NCBI RefSeq assembly: GCF_025506275.1
Contig: NZ_QYCP01000087.1
Span: forward strand, 1-64,000
DNA from: Brevibacterium permense
Lineage (GTDB): Bacteria; Actinomycetota; Actinomycetes; Actinomycetales; Brevibacteriaceae
Direction: 5' to 3'
DNA: 64,000 nucleotides
A program made the position numbers and the translations under genes. Shown here piece after piece: positions 58,116 to 64,000 of this stretch (positions within the stretch are counted from its first letter, which is position 1; each line of letters starts with the position of its first letter). Under the pieces are notes generated by a model. That model ran no database searches and had not been told where the DNA came from. It saw nothing but the letters and a program-made list of their open reading frames with translations.

Positions 58116-59524
58116 CGATGAGTGCGGAGACGACGGTGGGCACGGATCTGGACGGACTTGCGGCCGAGCTGAGCGAGGGCGCCCTGGTCACCGATCGGGA
58201 TGTCATCGAATCCTATTCGTCGGATAAGGCCCTGTTCTGTCCGGTGGGGACCGCCTCGGCGCTCGTGCGAGCGGCCGACGTCGATGATGTGGTCGCGGTG
58301 ATGCGCTTCGCCACCGTGCATCGGATCCCGGTCGTCACTCAGGGTGCCAGGACGGGTTTGTCGGGGGCGGCGAATGCCATCGAGGGGGCGATCCTGCTCA
58401 ACGTCGCGAAGCTGAACGCGATCGTTGACATCGACGAGGTGAACCAGACCTGCCGTGTCCAACCCGGTGTCATCAACCAAGATCTCAAGACCGCGCTGGC
58501 GGAGCATGGACTGTCGTATCCGCCGGATCCGGGGTCGGTGGCGATCTCCACGATCGGCGGGAACGTCGCGACGAACGCCGGCGGCATGTGCTGTGTGAAG
58601 TACGGGGTGACGCGAGACTATGTGCGCGGTCTGACCGTTGTCCTCGCCGATGGGACAGTGACCCGGTTGGGTCGACAGACGGCGAAGGGAGTGGCCGGTC
58701 TCGATCTGGCGGGACTGTTCGTCGGGTCCGAGGGGACTCTGGGAGTCATCGTCGAGATCACCCTCGGGCTCAGACCTCTGTTGGCGCCGCCGGTGACCGG
58801 TGTCGGGATCTTCCCTGACATGGAATCGGCCGGGCATACGGTCTCTGAGTTCATGGCTTCCGGGGCGGCCCCGTCGATGCTCGAGCTCATGGACGGAGGC
58901 ACCGTGGGCATGATCAATGCCTATGGTGATTTCGGGCTGCCCGACGGGGCCGGTGCCCTGTTGTTGGTGCAGTCGGATGCTCCGGGGCACGCCGGTGTGG
59001 CCGAGCTGGAATCGTTCGAGGCGATCGCCACAGCGCAGGGCGCCGATGAGGTGTTCTTCTCCGACGACCCGGCGGATTCGGAGATGCTCGTCGCGGCACG
59101 TCGGGCGGTGTCCCCGGCGATGGAGAAATATGTATCCGGGATCGGTGGGGGAGAGCTCATCGATGATGTGTGCGTTCCTCGGTCCCGCCTCGGCGAGTTC
59201 TTCGCCAGGTTGGATGAGATCGCGGCCCGGCATTCGGTGGAGGTGTCCACGGCCGGGCATGCCGGGGATGGGAACATGCATCCGAGTGTGCTCTTCGATG
59301 CTCAGGATGAGGCGAGCGTGGCCGAGGCGAAGGAGACTTTCGCTGAGATCATGCAGCTGGGTCTCGATCTGGGTGGGACGATCACGGGTGAGCACGGGGT
59401 CGGGTTTCTGAAGAAGGACTGGCTGGTGCGCGAACTCGATGCGGGTGCGCGGGCGCTGCAGACCTCGATCAAGGCGGCGGTGGATCCGTTGGGGATCCTC
59501 AACCCGGGCAAGATGCTCGGCTGA
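58112..59524 (+). CDS. GlcD-type FAD-linked 2-hydroxyacid oxidase
   Basis: The 470-aa protein of the glycolate oxidase GlcD / D-lactate dehydrogenase group. FAD (PCMH-type) domain: VTQGARTGLSGAANA, TIGGNVATNAGGMCCVKYG and FVGSEGTLGVI. C-terminal cap domain with AGHAGDGNMHPSVLFD and ITGEHGVGFLKKDW. Substrate is probably D-lactate, glycolate or 2-hydroxyglutarate; context does not decide. It lacks the fused Fe-S domain of larger relatives. GTG 58112 or ATG 58118 is the start. Confidence 0.88.
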   Translation: MTMSAETTVGTDLDGLAAELSEGALVTDRDVIESYSSDKALFCPVGTASALVRAADVDDVVAVMRFATVHRIPVVTQGARTGLSGAANAIEGAILLNVAKLNAIVDIDEVNQTCRVQPGVINQDLKTALAEHGLSYPPDPGSVAISTIGGNVATNAGGMCCVKYGVTRDYVRGLTVVLADGTVTRLGRQTAKGVAGLDLAGLFVGSEGTLGVIVEITLGLRPLLAPPVTGVGIFPDMESAGHTVSEFMASGAAPSMLELMDGGTVGMINAYGDFGLPDGAGALLLVQSDAPGHAGVAELESFEAIATAQGADEVFFSDDPADSEMLVAARRAVSPAMEKYVSGIGGGELIDDVCVPRSRLGEFFARLDEIAARHSVEVSTAGHAGDGNMHPSVLFDAQDEASVAEAKETFAEIMQLGLDLGGTITGEHGVGFLKKDWLVRELDAGARALQTSIKAAVDPLGILNPGKMLG

Positions 59525-59556
59525 TTCTCCTCTTCATGTCTCGGATTGTGACGGTT

Positions 59557-59580
59557 CGCGACCGACTGTGACCGGTCGCG
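59557..59580 (+). terminator. Possible terminator after the GlcD-type gene
   Basis: CGCGACCG and CGGTCGCG with an eight-base loop; GC-rich, no T-run. Confidence 0.4.
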
Positions 59581-59632
59581 GCCGGCCCTGTCTGGGCGCG
59601 GCCTAAGGTGCTGGGAAAAGAGAGGAATCCCC

Positions 59633-60640
59633 ATGACGCTCACCCAGCTGCCCGTTCTCGACCTCAGCCTCGCCGATGACCCCTCGACCGCCGAACAGTT
59701 CCGCGAGGACCTGCGTCGCGTCACTCACGAGATCGGCTTCTTCTATCTCACCGGCCACGGCATCCCCGACGCCGAATTCAGCCGCATCATCGATGTCGCC
59801 GGCCGCTTCTTCGCACTGCCCGAGGACGAGAAGCTCGCGATCGAGAACACGAACTCCCCGCATTTCCGCGGCTACACCCGCACCGGCGGCGAACGCACCC
59901 AGGGCCGCGTCGACTGGCGCGAGCAGATCGACATCGGCCCCGAACGCGCACCCGTGGCCGAACCGGTCAACGACTTCGACCATCTCATCGGACCCAACCA
60001 GTATCCTGAATCGATGCCCGAGCTGCGGGAGGCCACGGACTCCTGGCATGGGCAGCTGAGCGAGGTCGGCGCCCGCCTCCTCGAACAGTGGGCGCTCAGC
60101 CTCAGCCAGCCCGGCGATCATTTCGCCGACGCTTTCGCCGAGGATGCCGAGTCCTTCATCAAGATCGTCCGCTATCCCGAAGCCGAGTCCGAGTCGGTGA
60201 CACAGGGTGTGGGCGAGCACCGCGACGGCGGCACCCTCACCCTGCTCTACCCGCAGCCGGGCACCACCGGACTGCAGGTGCTCACCGACGACGGTTGGAT
60301 CGATGCCGATCCGATCGAGAACACCTTCGTCGTCAACATCGGCAAACTCCTCGAAGTCGCCACGAACGGCTACCTCAAGGCCACCATCCACCGGGTCCTG
60401 CCGACAGGTCCCGGCCAGGACCGGATCTCCATCCCGTTCTTCTTCAATCCGGCGCTGAGCGCCCGCCTGCCCGAGGTCGAGTTGCCTGCCGAACTCGCCG
60501 CCGAGGCCCGCGGGGTCACCGACGACGAACGCGACGCCCTCCACGCCGTCTATGGAGAGAACGCCTTCCTCTCCCGACTGCGCTCCCACCCGAACGTCGC
60601 CGAGAAGTACTATCCGGAGCTCGTCGGCGCTCAGGTCTGA
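59633..60640 (+). CDS. Isopenicillin N synthase-like 2-oxoglutarate/Fe(II) dioxygenase
   Basis: A 335-aa member of the isopenicillin N synthase-like family. N-terminal DIOX part (THEIGFFYLTGHGIPD), iron ligands in VGEHRDGGTLTLLYPQ (HxD) and KATIHRVLP, and the co-substrate motif RISIPFFFNP (RxS). Real substrate unknown; family members act on many small molecules. Single gene, convergent with mmuM. Confidence 0.88.
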   Translation: MTLTQLPVLDLSLADDPSTAEQFREDLRRVTHEIGFFYLTGHGIPDAEFSRIIDVAGRFFALPEDEKLAIENTNSPHFRGYTRTGGERTQGRVDWREQIDIGPERAPVAEPVNDFDHLIGPNQYPESMPELREATDSWHGQLSEVGARLLEQWALSLSQPGDHFADAFAEDAESFIKIVRYPEAESESVTQGVGEHRDGGTLTLLYPQPGTTGLQVLTDDGWIDADPIENTFVVNIGKLLEVATNGYLKATIHRVLPTGPGQDRISIPFFFNPALSARLPEVELPAELAAEARGVTDDERDALHAVYGENAFLSRLRSHPNVAEKYYPELVGAQV

Positions 60641-60649
60641 GGGATCGCG

Positions 60650-61585
60650 TCAGCGGCGGGTCCACTCCGACAGCTCTGCGATGTCGTCCGGGCGGACCCG
60701 GCAGCAGCCGCCGATGATCCGTGCGCCGAGGTGGGTCCACTCCGCCACCGGCCACGACCCGACGCCGGGCTCCGCGCCGTCGTGCCATGTCAGAGTGTCC
60801 GCGTCGTAGGTCTCACCAGAGTTCGGGTAGGCGATGAGCGGCAGGTCAGTGTGCTTGGACAGTTCGGTCAGCGCCGGGGTCACGAGGGAAGGGCGAACGC
60901 AGTTGGCCCCGATCGCATTCACGCTCGCCGAGGCGGCCACCGCCTCGGCGAGCTCCGCCATGGTGCTGCCGTCTGGCATGGTCGGGGCAGTCGTGTCCGT
61001 GGTGCCCTGTAGAGTCACGGTCACCCAAGCCGGAAGGCCGATGTCCTCGGCCAGAGCGATGAGTGCGCGGATCTCATCGAGGCGCGGTTGGGTTTCGATG
61101 GCGAGCAGGTCCGCACCCGCCTCGGCGAGGGCTTCGATGCGCGGACGATGGAAGGCGGTGTAATCCTCGGGACTTCGGTGATAGCTTCCCGTGTACTCGG
61201 CGCCGTCGCCGAGCGCCGCACCATACGGGCCGACGGACCCGGCGATGAGGATTCTTGCGCCTGCTGCGGCACTGCGATCTGCCGCAGCGCGCGCGATGCG
61301 CACGCTGACGCCGATGAACCGGCTGCCCTCCTCGCCGCTGATTCCCGCCGCGGCGAACCCGAGCGGCGTCGCCTGGTAGCTCGCGGTCGTGAGTATCCGG
61401 GCTCCGGCGTTCGCGAAGGCGGTGTGCACGGCGCGCAGGGTGTCGGGGTCACGGCGGATGAGCTCGGCCGACCACAGTGCGTGGTCGAGGTCGATGCCGC
61501 GATCCTCGGCGGCACTGCCCAGCCCGCCGTCGATGACGATGGGGGCGGCCGCCTCGGCGTGGGTGAGCATCTGGGTGAACGTCAT
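60650..61585 (-). CDS. mmuM: Homocysteine S-methyltransferase
   Basis: Transfers a methyl group from S-methylmethionine (or AdoMet) to homocysteine. 311 aa from ATG 61585 (MTFTQMLTHAEAAAPIVIDGG). The zinc cysteines are in IGANCVRP and IIGGCCRVRPDD. SYQATPLGF and AGSVGPYGAALGDG are family motifs. The frame stays open upstream through the antisense strand of tgt, which I reject. Start codons of mmuM and tgt are only 21 bp apart. Confidence 0.93.
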   Translation of the reverse strand: MTFTQMLTHAEAAAPIVIDGGLGSAAEDRGIDLDHALWSAELIRRDPDTLRAVHTAFANAGARILTTASYQATPLGFAAAGISGEEGSRFIGVSVRIARAAADRSAAAGARILIAGSVGPYGAALGDGAEYTGSYHRSPEDYTAFHRPRIEALAEAGADLLAIETQPRLDEIRALIALAEDIGLPAWVTVTLQGTTDTTAPTMPDGSTMAELAEAVAASASVNAIGANCVRPSLVTPALTELSKHTDLPLIAYPNSGETYDADTLTWHDGAEPGVGSWPVAEWTHLGARIIGGCCRVRPDDIAELSEWTRR

Positions 61586-62863
<1,278 letters not shown>

Positions 62864-62903
62864 CGGTGCTTCCGGCGGTCGCTGCCGGCCCGTACCGGTC
62901 AGT

Positions 62904-62961
62904 CATCGACTTCTGATCAGCACATCGAGTTCTACCCCGATGACCTGATCAGAAGTCGATG
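62904..62961. terminator. Nested inverted repeat between tgt and the transporter gene
   Basis: Perfect 17-bp arms (CATCGACTTCTGATCAG and its complement) enclose 24 bases that contain an inner CATCG/CGATG stem. A looser outer pair (62884-62898 with 63006-63020) surrounds it. Between convergent genes, so probably a bidirectional terminator. Confidence 0.65.
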
Positions 62962-63039
62962 TCGGCCAGGGACGAAACTCGATCACACTCGTCGGTAACC
63001 GCTTTCCGTACGGGGCCGGCCACTGTGCGTCCGGTCGGC

Positions 63040-63801
63040 CTAAGCTTCAGCCGCGTCGAGTTCGTAGCTGGGTTCGTGGCGTTTGACGAGCTTGATGACC
63101 CGGTAGGTCACAGGCAGGAAGATTATCTCGACGGCGACCTTGTATACGAAGCCGACGATGATGTAGTTGAGGAAGTCGAGCCCCGGGATGACACCGGCGA
63201 AGGCGATGATGCAGAACAGCAGCGTGTCGACGAACTCGCCGACTCCGGTCGACGTGAGCAGCCGCACCCACAGCTTCGACTCGCCCATGCGCTTCTTCAC
63301 CGCCACGAGCACCCAAGAGTTGAGCAGCTGGCCGACGAAGTAGCCGACGAGGGAAGCCGCGACGATGCGCGGGTAGAAGCCGAGCACGGCGGCGAAGGCG
63401 TCCTGGTTCTCGTAACCGGGCCCCGGAGGCGAGATGAGTACGAGCCAGAAGACGAAAGTGGCCAGGATCTGCAGAGCGAATCCGGTGATCACGGCCTTAC
63501 GAGCGGCTTTGAAGCCGTACACCTCGCTGATCACATCGCCGAGGATGTACGCGATGGGGAAGAGGAACGCGCCGCCGTCGGTGACGATCGGACCGAAGCC
63601 GATGACCTTCGTGGCCGAGATGTTCGAGACGATGAGCACCGCGCAGAACACGGCGAGGAAGACCGCATAATAGCGGCCCCGGGAGGAAGCGAATGCTGCG
63701 AATCGTGCAGCCGAGGTGGTGGTGTGCGCCGGATCGGTGGTGCGATCCGGCTGCCCAGACTCAGACTCTGAACGACCAGACTCAGGACTCTTCTGCGACA
63801 A
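63040..63801 (-). CDS. yhhQ: Queuosine precursor transporter (YhhQ/QueT-like)
   Basis: A membrane protein of about 253 aa with six or seven helices. Family motifs are LIVSNISATKVIGFG, FLFPIAYILGDVISEVYGF, VGYFVGQLLNSWVLVAVK, LLTSTGVGEFVDTLLFCIIAF and the basic end VTYRVIKLVKRHE. Imports preQ0/preQ1-type bases in known members. I choose TTG 63801 (MSQKSPESG), which has AAGGAAA upstream; it overlaps the end of the preceding gene by 20 bp. A start at 63843 is possible but lacks a ribosome site. Confidence 0.88.
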   Translation of the reverse strand: MSQKSPESGRSESESGQPDRTTDPAHTTTSAARFAAFASSRGRYYAVFLAVFCAVLIVSNISATKVIGFGPIVTDGGAFLFPIAYILGDVISEVYGFKAARKAVITGFALQILATFVFWLVLISPPGPGYENQDAFAAVLGFYPRIVAASLVGYFVGQLLNSWVLVAVKKRMGESKLWVRLLTSTGVGEFVDTLLFCIIAFAGVIPGLDFLNYIIVGFVYKVAVEIIFLPVTYRVIKLVKRHEPSYELDAAEA

Positions 63802-64000
63802 CGGTGATTTCCTTCCCTCCGGTGACCGTGAGCAGCTGCTCATACGTCAGGGGCACCATCGAATTCGGTGTCCCCGCGCCGGCCCAGAGAACAGGATAGT
63901 CCTTCAGCGACACATCGACATAGGTGGGAATCTGCCCCGGGTGCCCACAGGGAGCGACCCCGCCGATGACCTGCCCCGTGGCCTCGCGCACGAGTTCCTT
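63782..64000 (-). CDS. YbaK/ProX-type aminoacyl-tRNA deacylase, C-terminal part (truncated by window)
   Basis: The frame is open to the window end, so only the last 72 residues are seen: ATGQVIGGVAPCGHPGQIP, YVDVSLKDYPVLWAGAG, and a final beta segment. This matches the C-terminus of YbaK-type editing proteins that hydrolyse mischarged tRNA. Its stop overlaps the transporter start region. Confidence 0.8.
   Translation of the reverse strand, partial: KELVREATGQVIGGVAPCGHPGQIPTYVDVSLKDYPVLWAGAGTPNSMVPLTYEQLLTVTGGKEITVVAEES

Overview
The window is high-GC, densely coded actinobacterial chromosome, most likely from Brevibacterium. Signs of this are the GTG starts, the leaderless-type promoters, a MarP-type periplasmic protease, a DUF222/13E12 HNH protein and the tRNA deaminase-associated acidic protein. 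The best taxon marker is a homoprotocatechuate 2,3-dioxygenase in which every active-site residue known from the Brevibacterium fuscum enzyme is present at a constant numbering offset. Most genes belong to catabolism of amino acids, aromatic acids and purines.

Layout. 35-3478: PutA (proline to glutamate), divergent from an unusual multi-HTH/GntR fusion regulator (3597-5138). 5190-9134: uridine kinase, an HNH protein and a decaying tandem array of small membrane-protein paralogues. 9154-19081: aromatic-acid block, with a flavin monooxygenase and an MHS-type transporter on the minus strand and hpaG-gntR-hpaE-hpaD-hpaH-hpaI on the plus strand; it should convert a hydroxyphenylacetate via homoprotocatechuate to pyruvate and succinic semialdehyde. 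19101-28386: mixed genes (DUF6194 protein, tandem-MerR regulator, LPXTG surface protein, PrsW and MarP-like proteases, a membrane EEP-family protein, a winged-helix regulator, upp). 28460-29629: tRNA-modification genes and tRNA-Ser(CGA).

29911-55255 is a long purine/ureide island: purine permease, xanthine dehydrogenase with XdhC, guanine deaminase, hydroxypyruvate isomerase, tartronate semialdehyde reductase, glyoxylate carboligase, allantoinase, glycerate kinase with a peroxiredoxin, uraD-uraH-uricase, an IclR regulator, malic enzyme, an aldolase/malate-synthase-like DUF6986 protein and AllE. Together they take guanine and xanthine through urate and allantoin to glyoxylate, then to glycerate or into malate/pyruvate. 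AllC and a ureidoglycolate lyase are not in the window. Related GGAA/TTCC and CGGTAT sites occur at several promoters of the island and suggest IclR control. aceE lies inside the island.

55364-64000: malate:quinone oxidoreductase, a HisC-type aminotransferase, a GlcD-type oxidase, an isopenicillin-N-synthase-like dioxygenase, homocysteine S-methyltransferase, tRNA-guanine transglycosylase, a queuosine-precursor transporter and a truncated YbaK-like gene.

The most interesting unexplained signals are two sequence families. One is a 56-bp palindrome with four copies, always just after a stop codon, with matched substitutions in both arms. The other is the 11-mer CGCCGAGGCGG, found at least 26 times in 64 kb, in genes and intergenic DNA and in several reading frames. 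A nuclease-like gene lies between two of the palindromes.
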